Assembly: GCA_035623255.1 (NCBI GenBank)
Contig: DASPTU010000039.1
Location: 1-64,000, forward strand
Direction of reading: 5' to 3'
DNA length: 64,000 nucleotides
Source: JAFAGX01 sp035623255
GTDB lineage: Bacteria; Acidobacteriota; Terriglobia; Terriglobales; Acidobacteriaceae
Shown here: positions 1 through 7,676 of the stretch, in pieces
Numbering within the stretch: position 1 is the first letter of the stretch
Layout: the number at the start of each line of letters is the position of its first letter
The notes under the pieces: model-generated
Databases searched by the model: none
Seen by the model: only the letters and a program-made list of their open reading frames with translations
Told to the model about the DNA's origin: nothing
Program-made: the position numbers and the translations under genes

Positions 1-100
1 GTTCTAGTTTACCGGAATGAGAAAGTTGCAACTAACACGACCATTAGTTTGGAAACTGTCCACAGGACTACCACAAGCTGCGTGCTAGACTGAGCTTTTC

Positions 101-2344
101 ATGCCAGTACTTCGCGTCGTCATTTTGTGGCACCAGCATCAGCCTTTCTACAAGGACTTGGTCACCGGGGAATACCGTTTGCCGTGGGTGCGTCTCCACG
201 CGCTGAAGGATTATTACGGGATGGTGAAACTCCTCGACGAGTTTCCCGAGGTGCATCAAAGTTTCAATCTTGTTCCCTCGCTAATCGCCCAAATCCAGGA
301 TTATGCCACGGGAGTTGCGCGCGATCCCTTCCTGGACGTCGCTTCAAAGCCTGCTCGCGACCTCACTCCAGAGGAGCGGCGGTTTGCCTTGCAGTACCTG
401 TTTCAGGCAAATCCAGTCAACACGATTGGGCGCTACCCGCGCTATCGCGAGCTGTGGGAGCGCTTTCGTGGAACAGGCGATTCGCCTGAACGCGCCGACA
501 GATACTTCCAGCCACAGGATTTCACAGATTTGCAGGTGCTCTCGCAGATTGCCTGGTTCGATGAATTCTTTCTCGCGGAGCCGGACATTGCCAGGTTGGT
601 AGAAAAAGGCAGCGGATTCTCTCTGGACGATCAGAAATACGTCATCGCTCGCGAGCGCGAACTTATTGGCAAAGTCCTGCCGGCTCATGCGGCGGCTGCG
701 CAGCAGGGAAGAATTGAAATCTCCACATCGCCTTTCTACCATCCCATTCTGCCGGTGGTTTGCGACACAAATCAGGGCGCGGTTTCCAGCCCGGGACTAC
801 CGCTACCGCAGAATCGTTTCCGCCATCCCGAGGACGCACGCGAGCAGCTGATTCGCGGACTCGATTTGCATCAGCAGGTTTTCGGAGTTCGCCCGGTTGG
901 CGTCTGGCCATCGGAGGGCAGCGTCTCGGAAGAAGTTCTGGCGATTGCACAGAGCCTTGGTGTCCGCTGGATGGCGACCGACGAAGGCGTGTTAGGCAGA
1001 AGCTTGCGAATCAATTTTGCCCGCGATGGAGATGGTCGCCTGAACAATGACCTGGCCAGGAAGCTGTACACCATCCACCAGTTCGAAAACGATGCCACAA
1101 GAATGAATCTCATCTTTCGTGATCACACAATCTCGGACCTGGTGGGATTCGTATATTCGGGGATGCCCGCCCAGGAAGCCGCCGCTCACCTCATGCGAAA
1201 CCTTAAAGAGGCGGCACAACCTATTCTAAGCACAGGTGATGACGCCGTGCTTCCAGTCATCCTCGACGGCGAGAACGCGTGGGAATACTACCCGAAATCG
1301 GGGCGCGAATTTCTGCGCCGCTTCTATGACACGCTGCAGCACGAACCCGGAGTAGAGGCGGTTACGGTTTCTGAAGCCATTGAACGACACGAGAATTTCG
1401 GGAAGCTCAACTCGCTGGTTCCAGGCTCCTGGATCAACGCCAACTTCAACGTGTGGATCGGCGCCCCTGAGGACAACAAGTCCTGGGACTATCTCTATCA
1501 TGCTCGCAATTTCTACTCGCAGGCCGCGGCACGCGCCAGCGAGTCCCAACGCAAACTCGCTTTCGAGGAAGTGTTAATTGCCGAGGGCAGCGATTGGAAT
1601 TGGTGGTATGGGCCCGAGCATCATTCGGCCAACGACCGCGAATTTGACGAACTCTATCGCAAGCATCTTTCCAACGTCTATCAGGCGCTGGGCGCAACCC
1701 CGCCCGACTATCTTGCCCAGCCAATCACGGCCGGAATTTCGCGGCCGGAATTCATTCCGCAAACTTCGTACATCCATCCCAAAGTAGCCGGAGATATGGT
1801 GCGTTATTTCGAATGGATGGGCGCTGCAGTCTACCGGGCGGATCGCCGAGCGGGGGCCATGCATGGCAAGCGCTTCCTTCTGGACTGCGTCTACGCCGGA
1901 ATCGATGAAAACAATGTCTACGGACGATTGGACTTCACCGAGAAGCCGCTCAACATGGAATTCGACTTGGTGGTGAACCTGGAATCGTTTGCAGGGCCCG
2001 CACAGCAGCCACAGCGGGTTCTGCGAGTCGATGTGAGGGTGGTGAAGGGAGAAATGGAATCGTGGAGAATCAGCGAAGCCCATGGAGATCAGGCACTCGC
2101 TGATTCGCGACAGGACAGGAGCGATGCGAAAGTGGCCTTCGCCCGCAATTTCGAATTCAAATTGCCCTTGTCCTGGCTGCTGGCAAGACCTGGTTCTGAC
2201 AGACCTGGTTCTGAGGCCAAGGAAAAAGTGCGGCTGCGGTTCAGCATCTGGCAAAATCGCCTGCCGATCGATGCCCTTCCGTTGGAAGGGTGGATCGAGC
2301 TCCAGCTCCTAACCGAGCCAGAGCTCGCCGCCTTAGCTTTCTAG
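101..2344 (+). CDS. Glycoside hydrolase family 57 protein (alpha-amylase / glucanotransferase type)
   Basis: 747 residues, read from ATG with no clear Shine-Dalgarno. The N-terminus carries the GH57 signature HQHQPFY (residues 11-17), followed by a (beta/alpha)7-type catalytic region; G-V-W-P-S-E-G near residue 270 is the conserved block expected to hold the nucleophile Glu, and M-A-T-D-E-G soon after fits the block with the acid/base Asp. The C-terminal third (after about residue 560) looks like the beta-rich domain of long GH57 enzymes. No signal peptide, so probably cytoplasmic, acting on alpha-glucans such as glycogen or maltodextrin. Exact specificity (amylase, 4-alpha-glucanotransferase or branching) cannot be read from sequence alone. 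Family call is firm. Confidence 0.9.
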   Translation: MPVLRVVILWHQHQPFYKDLVTGEYRLPWVRLHALKDYYGMVKLLDEFPEVHQSFNLVPSLIAQIQDYATGVARDPFLDVASKPARDLTPEERRFALQYLFQANPVNTIGRYPRYRELWERFRGTGDSPERADRYFQPQDFTDLQVLSQIAWFDEFFLAEPDIARLVEKGSGFSLDDQKYVIARERELIGKVLPAHAAAAQQGRIEISTSPFYHPILPVVCDTNQGAVSSPGLPLPQNRFRHPEDAREQLIRGLDLHQQVFGVRPVGVWPSEGSVSEEVLAIAQSLGVRWMATDEGVLGRSLRINFARDGDGRLNNDLARKLYTIHQFENDATRMNLIFRDHTISDLVGFVYSGMPAQEAAAHLMRNLKEAAQPILSTGDDAVLPVILDGENAWEYYPKSGREFLRRFYDTLQHEPGVEAVTVSEAIERHENFGKLNSLVPGSWINANFNVWIGAPEDNKSWDYLYHARNFYSQAAARASESQRKLAFEEVLIAEGSDWNWWYGPEHHSANDREFDELYRKHLSNVYQALGATPPDYLAQPITAGISRPEFIPQTSYIHPKVAGDMVRYFEWMGAAVYRADRRAGAMHGKRFLLDCVYAGIDENNVYGRLDFTEKPLNMEFDLVVNLESFAGPAQQPQRVLRVDVRVVKGEMESWRISEAHGDQALADSRQDRSDAKVAFARNFEFKLPLSWLLARPGSDRPGSEAKEKVRLRFSIWQNRLPIDALPLEGWIELQLLTEPELAALAF
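2186..2215 (+). repeat. 15-bp in-frame tandem duplication inside the GH57 gene
   Basis: Two adjacent 15-base units (AGACCTGGTTCTGAC and AGACCTGGTTCTGAG) encode RPGSD-RPGSE in a probable surface loop of the C-terminal domain. The frame is preserved. Confidence 0.8.
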
Positions 2345-2355
2345 CCCAAATCGGC

Positions 2356-2982
2356 CTATTGTCCTGCTGGGGCCGCGCTCATCTCTATTGGGCGACTTAA
2401 CTCCATTACCAGCTCCGTTCCTGCCGGCAACACCGCGGAGTTCTTCTTGCTGAGCCAGTGCGCGACCGTTGCCGTGGCACCGACGGCGCCTCCGATAACT
2501 AAACCTTTGCCTCCGCCGGCAAGTCCGCCGATGAGCATGCCTCCGCCCGTGCCCATCCCAATCTCCGTCAAATCCTTGCCATCATGCCCACGGCCTTTGA
2601 ACTGCCCTTCGCTGTTGACATCGGTGCCGCGCCGCACACTGGTGTCTACCAGAGTCGCATTCAGCATGAAGCGCTCGCCGTTTGGCATGATCAGGGCCTC
2701 GGGGAAAATTCCAATTGTTGGTTTGCCCGTGTAGCGGCGTGGCTCATCTACTCGGGTAACGCGCCCTTCGACGGTCGCGCCGATTGGAATCACCGTTTTG
2801 CCGCCGAGCATCACCGCCTCAGTGATCCTGCCTGAGAACGGATCACCGGCCTTACTCGAGTAAGTGGCAAGATTATTTTGCAGCTTCACTTTCAAAGCCG
2901 TTCCCGCAGGCAGGGAGACATTCTGGCCCAGCATCGCGCCTGACAGCAAAAACATGCTGAGTAAGGTCAAGACTTTCTTCAT
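2356..2982 (-). CDS. Secreted protein with glycine-zipper segment, unknown function
   Basis: 208 residues. The start at 2982 is preferred over an in-frame ATG four codons upstream because the GGAGG of that upstream stretch makes a good Shine-Dalgarno for it. Residues 1-20 form a signal peptide (MKK, then a Leu-rich core, then A-M-L-G-Q). The mature part has beta-rich sections (LPAGTALKVKLQ, repeated near the C-terminus as LPAGTELVMELS) flanking a Gly-rich stretch around residues 140-170 that could be a glycine zipper or membrane hairpin. It ends 11 bp from the convergent GH57 gene and lies 65 bp downstream of the UGA-interrupted thioredoxin-fold gene on the same strand, so the two may be co-transcribed. 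No function assigned. Confidence 0.75.
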   Translation of the reverse strand: MKKVLTLLSMFLLSGAMLGQNVSLPAGTALKVKLQNNLATYSSKAGDPFSGRITEAVMLGGKTVIPIGATVEGRVTRVDEPRRYTGKPTIGIFPEALIMPNGERFMLNATLVDTSVRRGTDVNSEGQFKGRGHDGKDLTEIGMGTGGGMLIGGLAGGGKGLVIGGAVGATATVAHWLSKKNSAVLPAGTELVMELSRPIEMSAAPAGQ

Positions 2983-3047
2983 GCAATCCTCCATTCGTTT
3001 ACTTCGATTAAATCTCCGCTACAACCCGAAATTCGACCGTTCGATCT

Positions 3048-3587
3048 TCACTGCCTTAGTTTTTTCACGACTTCTACAACCGCATCCACCGGAATGCGGT
3101 CATTCTGGTTTTTGCCGCGATAAATGAACCTCACCGTGCCACTTTTGTCGATGATCAGCGTCGCTGGGTGAGCGATGTTGATGGCGTCATGCCCGAAGCG
3201 GTGGTGAAGTCCATAAGCCTTAGTCACCGAGCGATCTTCATCCAGCAGGAACGGAAACGACACGGGATGTTGCTGTAGATACTTCGCCGGTTTAAACATT
3301 CCCTCCCGCTTCTCAGCAGCGATAAACACGACCTGCGCGCTCTCCCGTTCGATCTCAGCTTTCCGTGACTCAAACTGAGCCATGCGCTTGCGGCAGTTTG
3401 GTCACCAGGTCCCTCGCAAGAACTCCACGATTACTGGCCCTTGTTTCGTAAATTCAAGCAGCGAGTAATTCCGCTCGCCACCGGCACTATTCAGAACAAA
3501 ATCTGGCGCCTTGTCGCCGATGTTTAGAGTATCGGTAGAGCTCGGCATCCTTGTTGCGACATTAGAAGATGCGGATGGGCAGAGCAA
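3048..3587 (-). CDS. Candidate selenoprotein: peroxiredoxin/AhpC-TSA-like thioredoxin-fold protein with in-frame UGA at the catalytic Cys
   Basis: Two segments in the same frame are separated only by a TGA at 3404-3402. The upstream part has the redoxin motif G-D-K-A-P-D-F and ends V-E-F-L-R-G-T-W; the downstream part starts P-N-C-R-K-R and continues through a complete thioredoxin fold with P-A-T-L-I-I-D-K (cis-Pro region). In this peroxiredoxin-like family the site is W-C-P-x-C, so the TGA falls exactly on the first redox Cys (U-x-x-C). Read through, the product is 179 residues with Sec at 62. A SECIS-like hairpin follows. The start is unclear: 3587 is a TTG, while upstream codons 3588-3628 encode a convincing signal-peptide core (T-L-I-L-I-A-V-P-I-L-L-C) but have no ATG or GTG before a TAG. 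The alternative is a nonsense-mutated pseudogene. Confidence 0.6.
3364..3384 (-). promoter_or_regulatory. Candidate bacterial SECIS hairpin
   Basis: On the minus strand, T-G-G-C-T-C-A (3382-3376) pairs with T-G-A-G-T-C-A (3372-3366), 7 bp with one G-U, closing a 3-nt loop G-T-T. One more C-G pair follows beyond an A-C mismatch. The loop starts 26 nt after the TGA and its first base is G, which fits the known bacterial SECIS requirements (roughly 16-37 nt spacing, G in the first two loop positions). It lies inside the coding region, as bacterial SECIS elements do. Short hairpins also occur by chance. Confidence 0.5.
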
Positions 3588-3694
3588 GATGGGAACGGCA
3601 ATCAGAATCAGCGTAGATACTATGCGCCCATTTCCGGTGCCTGTGACCTACGTAAGTTGAGTTGGCCTCCCTGAGAACGTAGATTGAGAAGGCG

Positions 3695-4474
3695 ATGTTT
3701 AGCTCGTTGGCACAACGTAGCTCCTGGCCCTCCAGCTTTGTCACCAGCCTGGTGGGCTGGATTAGCTTCTCCATAATCGTGCCGCTCGCGTTCGGCTATT
3801 CCGGGCTGCCTTGGCCTTTGTTGAAGATCGCTTTAGTGATGGCCGTGGTACAAGTCGTGATCTTGAGGTTGGCCTTCTTTCCGCTTCGCATGGACCGGGG
3901 ATTGCCCATCGGTGCACTGTGGGGTGGTTTGAGCGGTGTTGTGCTCATCTGGCTGGGAGAAAAATGGTTTGTCGTGCTCCACGAGAGGCCCATCTTGTGG
4001 CTGGCCAATGGTGCCTATATTGGCTTAGCGGTGGGAGCGTTCCTCTCCTATTTCTACCGCGATGATCAGGAAATCCAAGAGAACGCCCAGCAGCAAGGAC
4101 AACGCCCGAAGTACGGTCGCGACGCGCATTGGCTTGAACCATTCATTTTTGGCGCACTGGCGTACCTGCTGGCTTTTCTGCCACCGTCGCCCGGACTCGC
4201 ATTTTATGTTTTCGTGGTAGGTGCCTTCAGTGGAGTCTTCGCAGCGGGCGCCAGCCACTTTTCCCCCGATCGTTGGAAAAGTTCCTGGGTGATGTTGCCG
4301 CTGATCCTTGTTTCAGGCTCGCTTCTGGGCATGCTCAGCAGCCTCCTGTTTCGCCAGTTTGCCGCCGAGTTCCGCGGGCGTTACTGGATGATGGGTGCGA
4401 TCGCCGGTTTCCTAACTTACCTAAGCACATTCTTGCGAGGACGAAGTCTGGGCAGACAGGAGGCTCGCGCCTAA
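3695..4474 (+). CDS. Polytopic membrane protein, unknown function
   Basis: 259 residues with about seven hydrophobic segments (around 20-40, 45-65, 75-95, 105-122, 150-170, 175-190 and 200-220) joined by short charged loops; a central cytoplasmic-type loop has D-D-Q-E-I-Q-E-N. ATG at 3695 is preceded by GAGAAGG as ribosome binding site. It is divergent from the UGA-containing redox gene and 16 bp ahead of another small membrane protein on the same strand. Not recognised as a member of a named family. Confidence 0.75.
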   Translation: MFSSLAQRSSWPSSFVTSLVGWISFSIIVPLAFGYSGLPWPLLKIALVMAVVQVVILRLAFFPLRMDRGLPIGALWGGLSGVVLIWLGEKWFVVLHERPILWLANGAYIGLAVGAFLSYFYRDDQEIQENAQQQGQRPKYGRDAHWLEPFIFGALAYLLAFLPPSPGLAFYVFVVGAFSGVFAAGASHFSPDRWKSSWVMLPLILVSGSLLGMLSSLLFRQFAAEFRGRYWMMGAIAGFLTYLSTFLRGRSLGRQEARA

Positions 4475-4490
4475 TTGGGTTCGGAGCGGT

Positions 4491-4925
4491 ATGAATCTCT
4501 TGCTTGTCAATCGCGTCCTACATATCGCGGCCACCTGCACGTCTCTTGGCGGGTTGTTCTACGCCCGCATGGTTCTCCTCCCGTCGTTGCAAATGCTGGC
4601 TGAGCCCGAGCGCGGAATTTTTCTCGGCCAAGCCATCCGAAGATTTGCCTACGTCAAGTGGACCGGGGTCACAGTAGTCGCTATTACCGGCATTATCCAG
4701 TGGTTGCACGTTTATCCTTACGTCACTCACCAGCAACTCTATCTGTTCTACTTCGCGATCAAGATGACGGGAGCCTTTGGCTTGTTTTCGATAACCTTTC
4801 TGCTCGCTCTACCGGCCGATGCATTACGCGGAATGCAGGCTAAACGCGCCTTCTGGTCCGGAGTAAACATAGTTTGCGGACTTGCCATCCTGGTGGGTGC
4901 CGCGCTGATGCGCACGGCACACTAG
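4491..4925 (+). CDS. Four-helix integral membrane protein, CopD-like
   Basis: 144 residues, four predicted membrane helices. The N-terminal R-V-L-H-I-A-A and the general layout (helix-bound His and Arg, a pair of central helices with W-L-H, short loops) resemble the CopD / DUF2269-type membrane domain; the assignment is by pattern only. It follows the previous membrane gene after 16 bp and could share its transcript. Next comes enolase, 85 bp on. Confidence 0.55.
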   Translation: MNLLLVNRVLHIAATCTSLGGLFYARMVLLPSLQMLAEPERGIFLGQAIRRFAYVKWTGVTVVAITGIIQWLHVYPYVTHQQLYLFYFAIKMTGAFGLFSITFLLALPADALRGMQAKRAFWSGVNIVCGLAILVGAALMRTAH

Positions 4926-5010
4926 ACCGAACCCCGCCCATGTTCAGCTGTCACCAACGCCTTCCATTCGCTGATCTATAATTGCGCTTTTCACAGATAA
5001 GGACGCAATC

Positions 5011-6309
5011 ATGCCTGCAACCAACATCGCCCACATTCATGCCCGGGAAGTGCTCGATTCTCGCGGCAATCCTACCGTCGAAGCCGAAGTTGTTTTGGAA
5101 AACGGAACTAAAGGCCGGGCGATCGTGCCCAGCGGAGCATCGACCGGCGAACACGAAGCCGTCGAACTGCGCGATGGCGACAAGAAACGGTACCTCGGCA
5201 AGGGCGTGCTCAAGGCGGTCGAGAATGTGAATCGCGACATCGCCCGTGAGCTTACCCAGTTCAACGCAGCCGATCAGCGCGGATTGGATCAGAAAATGAT
5301 TGACCTCGACGGAACCGATAACAAGGGCCGTCTCGGGGCGAATGCGATTCTCGCAGTTTCCATGGCAGCAGCGCGGGCAGCCGCCGCGTCTTATGGGTTG
5401 CCGCTTTACCGCTATCTTGGCGGAGCTGGTGCCAACACCCTTCCCGTTCCCATGATGAATATCCTCAACGGGGGCGCACATGCCGACAACAATGTCGATT
5501 TCCAGGAATTCATGGTCATGCCAGTCGGCGCGAAGTCCTTCTCTGAGGCCCTTCGCTGGGGAGTCGAAGTATTCCACACCCTCAAGAGCGTGCTGAAAAA
5601 GCGCAGCTACAATACGGCCGTTGGCGACGAAGGCGGCTTCGCGCCATCGCTCAAATCAAACGTCGAGGCCATCGAAGTAGTGCTCGAAGCCATTCAGCAG
5701 GCCGGATACAAACCCGGCGAACAGATCGCCATTGCACTCGATCCTGCCGCGAGCGAGTTCTATCAGGATGGAAAGTATGTCTTCAAGAAATCCGACAAGT
5801 CAGCCAAGAGCTCGGAGGAAATGGTCAGGTTCTGGGCAAAGTGGGCCAACGACTACCCCATTGTTTCGCTCGAGGATGGATTGGCCGAGGATGACTGGAA
5901 CGGCTGGCAGATGCTGACCAAGGAACTCGGCGGCAAAATTCAGCTGGTCGGGGACGACATTTTCGTCACGAATATCGAAATTTTTGGGCGTGGCATCGAA
6001 AAAGACATCGCCAATTCGATTCTCATCAAACTGAATCAGATTGGCACGGTAAGTGAAACCCTTGACGCCATCGACCTTGCCCGCCGCAACGGATACACCT
6101 CGGTGATCTCGCACCGCTCTGGCGAAACCGAAGACACTTTCATCGCTGACTTAGCAGTAGCAACCGGCGCCGGACAGATCAAAACCGGCTCGGCCTCCCG
6201 CACCGACCGCATCGCCAAATACAATCAGCTGTTGCGGATTGAAGAGGAGCTGGGAAAACCCGCGAGATTTCTGGGATTGAATGCGCTGAATTATCACAAG
6301 GACAGGTAG
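5011..6309 (+). CDS. eno: Enolase (phosphopyruvate hydratase)
   Basis: 432 residues, the usual bacterial length. Converts 2-phosphoglycerate to phosphoenolpyruvate in glycolysis; cytoplasmic, Mg-dependent. The substrate loop G-A-S-T-G-E-H-E, the G-D-E-G-G-F-A-P acid residue block, metal ligands in A-L-D-P-A-A-S-E, S-L-E-D-G-L-A-E-D-D and L-V-G-D-D, catalytic Lys in L-I-K-L-N-Q-I-G-T and the signature S-H-R-S-G-E-T-E-D are all present. The phosphoglycerate mutase gene that supplies its substrate lies 1.4 kb downstream on the same strand. Confidence 0.98.
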   Translation: MPATNIAHIHAREVLDSRGNPTVEAEVVLENGTKGRAIVPSGASTGEHEAVELRDGDKKRYLGKGVLKAVENVNRDIARELTQFNAADQRGLDQKMIDLDGTDNKGRLGANAILAVSMAAARAAAASYGLPLYRYLGGAGANTLPVPMMNILNGGAHADNNVDFQEFMVMPVGAKSFSEALRWGVEVFHTLKSVLKKRSYNTAVGDEGGFAPSLKSNVEAIEVVLEAIQQAGYKPGEQIAIALDPAASEFYQDGKYVFKKSDKSAKSSEEMVRFWAKWANDYPIVSLEDGLAEDDWNGWQMLTKELGGKIQLVGDDIFVTNIEIFGRGIEKDIANSILIKLNQIGTVSETLDAIDLARRNGYTSVISHRSGETEDTFIADLAVATGAGQIKTGSASRTDRIAKYNQLLRIEEELGKPARFLGLNALNYHKDR

Positions 6310-6332
6310 GGGTTTGGCACTCTCACCAATGG

Positions 6333-6371
6333 TGTCATTCTGAGGAGCGCAGCAACGGAATCCGCATTTCC
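6333..6371. repeat. Dispersed intergenic repeat, acidobacterial TGTCATTCTGAG type
   Basis: A single copy beginning TGTCATTCTGAGGAGCGCAG and running to about 6371, between eno and the next gene. Short sequences starting TGTCATTCTGAGCG..AGCG..GAATC recur in intergenic DNA of many acidobacterial genomes as I recall; only this copy was seen here, so the repeat status rests on general knowledge. Confidence 0.45.
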
Positions 6372-6390
6372 GATCAGGTACTATAAGCCT

Positions 6391-6942
6391 ATGAAGCTTT
6401 CAATTCTCTTATTTCTCTTCTGTCTTCCCGCCGCAGCTCAGGTCGCACCTGCAGCCACCAACGACACTCCCGCCACCAAAGAGCAGATTGAGAAGCTGTT
6501 CGAGGTCATGCACATTCGCGAGCAGAGCCATCTCATGATGGATTCGATGCAGAAACAAATGCTGGCCATGAGTACGCAGAGCATCAAGGTGCGATATCCC
6601 CAGATCACGGCCGCCGAACTGGCTCGCGCAAATAGGATTTCCGAGGAAACGTTCAAAGACTTGCCGTTAGACGCCATGCTCGACGACATGATTCCTATCT
6701 ACCAGAAGCACCTGACGCCGGCCGATGTTGACGCGATGATCGCTTTCTATTCCTCCCCGACCGGGCAAAAATTGATGCAACAAATGCCGCAGATCACGCA
6801 GGAAGCCATGCAGGTTTCGTACAAGCGCATGCAGAAGCAAATCGATCGCGTCCTGCAGCGCGTTGACGACTCGATAAAAGAAGACGAATCAAAACCGCAG
6901 AAGCCCAGTCCCGAGCAAAAGCCTGACAATAAACCGAATTAG
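6391..6942 (+). CDS. Secreted DUF2059-domain protein
   Basis: 183 residues. Signal peptide at 1-17 (MKLSILLFLFCLPAAAQ), a Thr/Pro-rich linker, then an all-helical region with the DUF2059 pattern: K-H-L-T-P-A-D-V-D-A-M-I-A-F-Y-S-S-P-T-G-Q-K at about 107-131 is the family hallmark. The C-terminal 20 residues are a Lys/Pro/Glu-rich tail. Function of the family is not established; the protein is expected in the periplasm. Confidence 0.8.
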   Translation: MKLSILLFLFCLPAAAQVAPAATNDTPATKEQIEKLFEVMHIREQSHLMMDSMQKQMLAMSTQSIKVRYPQITAAELARANRISEETFKDLPLDAMLDDMIPIYQKHLTPADVDAMIAFYSSPTGQKLMQQMPQITQEAMQVSYKRMQKQIDRVLQRVDDSIKEDESKPQKPSPEQKPDNKPN

Positions 6943-6996
6943 TACATTCCACTTTGCATTCCGGGGAAGGCTGTGACGAGAACTCTGCTGTTCTGG

Positions 6997-7500
6997 TCAG
7001 AATCCCATCGTGTCGTCTGCGGAAGGCCCGTATGTAGCCGGAAGAGGCTTATTGTTTAGCCGCAAGTACACTCCAAGTTGCGCCCTGTGATGTATCAAGT
7101 GGTTCAAAAACATCTGCCGGTAAGCCATCAGCTTGGTTCCGCAAAAGATGGGTTTGCCCTGGAAAGTCAATTTCCAGTCTTGCATCCAGCCATCGTCTTT
7201 GGTGTTCTGCAGGGCGGAGCGTGCCTTAGCGACATTTTCATCAAAGGCTTTCAGCAAGCCGTTTAACTCGAACGGTGGACGTTGCCGGGGTGGGCCAGAA
7301 CCGAAGTCCAGGCTGGGAGTCGTCAAAATCGTCGCGCCGAACCCTGCCAGCTCAGCAACGTGGGGCCCCAGTTTCCCCAAGACCATAGACTTCGCATGCG
7401 GCGCGAAATCCGGTTTATCGAATGGAACCCGCTCCAACGTGATACGAGTGGTTTTCATTTCCTGATCGAATTCTGGCACCAACAGTTCGGTAATGGACAT
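6997..7500 (-). CDS. DinB-family protein (DfsB-like four-helix bundle)
   Basis: 167 residues from ATG at 7500, chosen because GGGGAG sits eight bases upstream; the open frame extends 25 codons further without a binding site. The C-terminal M-F-L-N-H-L-I-H-H-R-A-Q-L-G-V-Y-L-R-L motif near residues 130-148 is the DinB hallmark, with metal-binding His residues; the third ligand would lie in the N-terminal half. DinB-like proteins include thiol-dependent S-transferases and DNA-damage-inducible proteins; the substrate here is unknown. Confidence 0.8.
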   Translation of the reverse strand: MSITELLVPEFDQEMKTTRITLERVPFDKPDFAPHAKSMVLGKLGPHVAELAGFGATILTTPSLDFGSGPPRQRPPFELNGLLKAFDENVAKARSALQNTKDDGWMQDWKLTFQGKPIFCGTKLMAYRQMFLNHLIHHRAQLGVYLRLNNKPLPATYGPSADDTMGF

Positions 7501-7548
7501 GAGTGTTCTCCCCGCGTCGAGTATAGAGCACTGCTGGAACCTTTTTGG

Positions 7549-7606
7549 ACCACAGAAACCACAGGGATCAGGCAAACTCGCTCCCGATCACTGTGTCTCT
7601 GCGTGG
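7549..7606. repeat. Imperfect inverted repeat of the ACCACAGA type
   Basis: ACCACAGAAACCACAGGG at 7549-7566 is matched in inverted form by CTGTGTCTCTGCGTGG at 7591-7606. It lies upstream of the DinB gene and before gpmI. A similar element lies at about 34769-34812. Elements of this look are common between genes in Acidobacteria and could form RNA hairpins. Confidence 0.45.
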
Positions 7607-7639
7607 ATAACGTTTAGAATCTTTCTTCTGTTTCCCGGA

Positions 7640-7674
7640 AGCTAAGAGCTAGAAGCCAGGAGCTAGTAGCCGGA
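7640..7674. repeat. Five tandem 7-bp repeats just before gpmI
   Basis: Units AGCTAAG, AGCTAGA, AGCCAGG, AGCTAGT and AGCCGGA run without interruption to two bases before the gpmI ATG. The only Shine-Dalgarno-like sequence for gpmI (AGGAG, 7658-7662) lies inside the array, 14 bases from the start codon. Confidence 0.8.
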
Positions 7675-7676
7675 TT

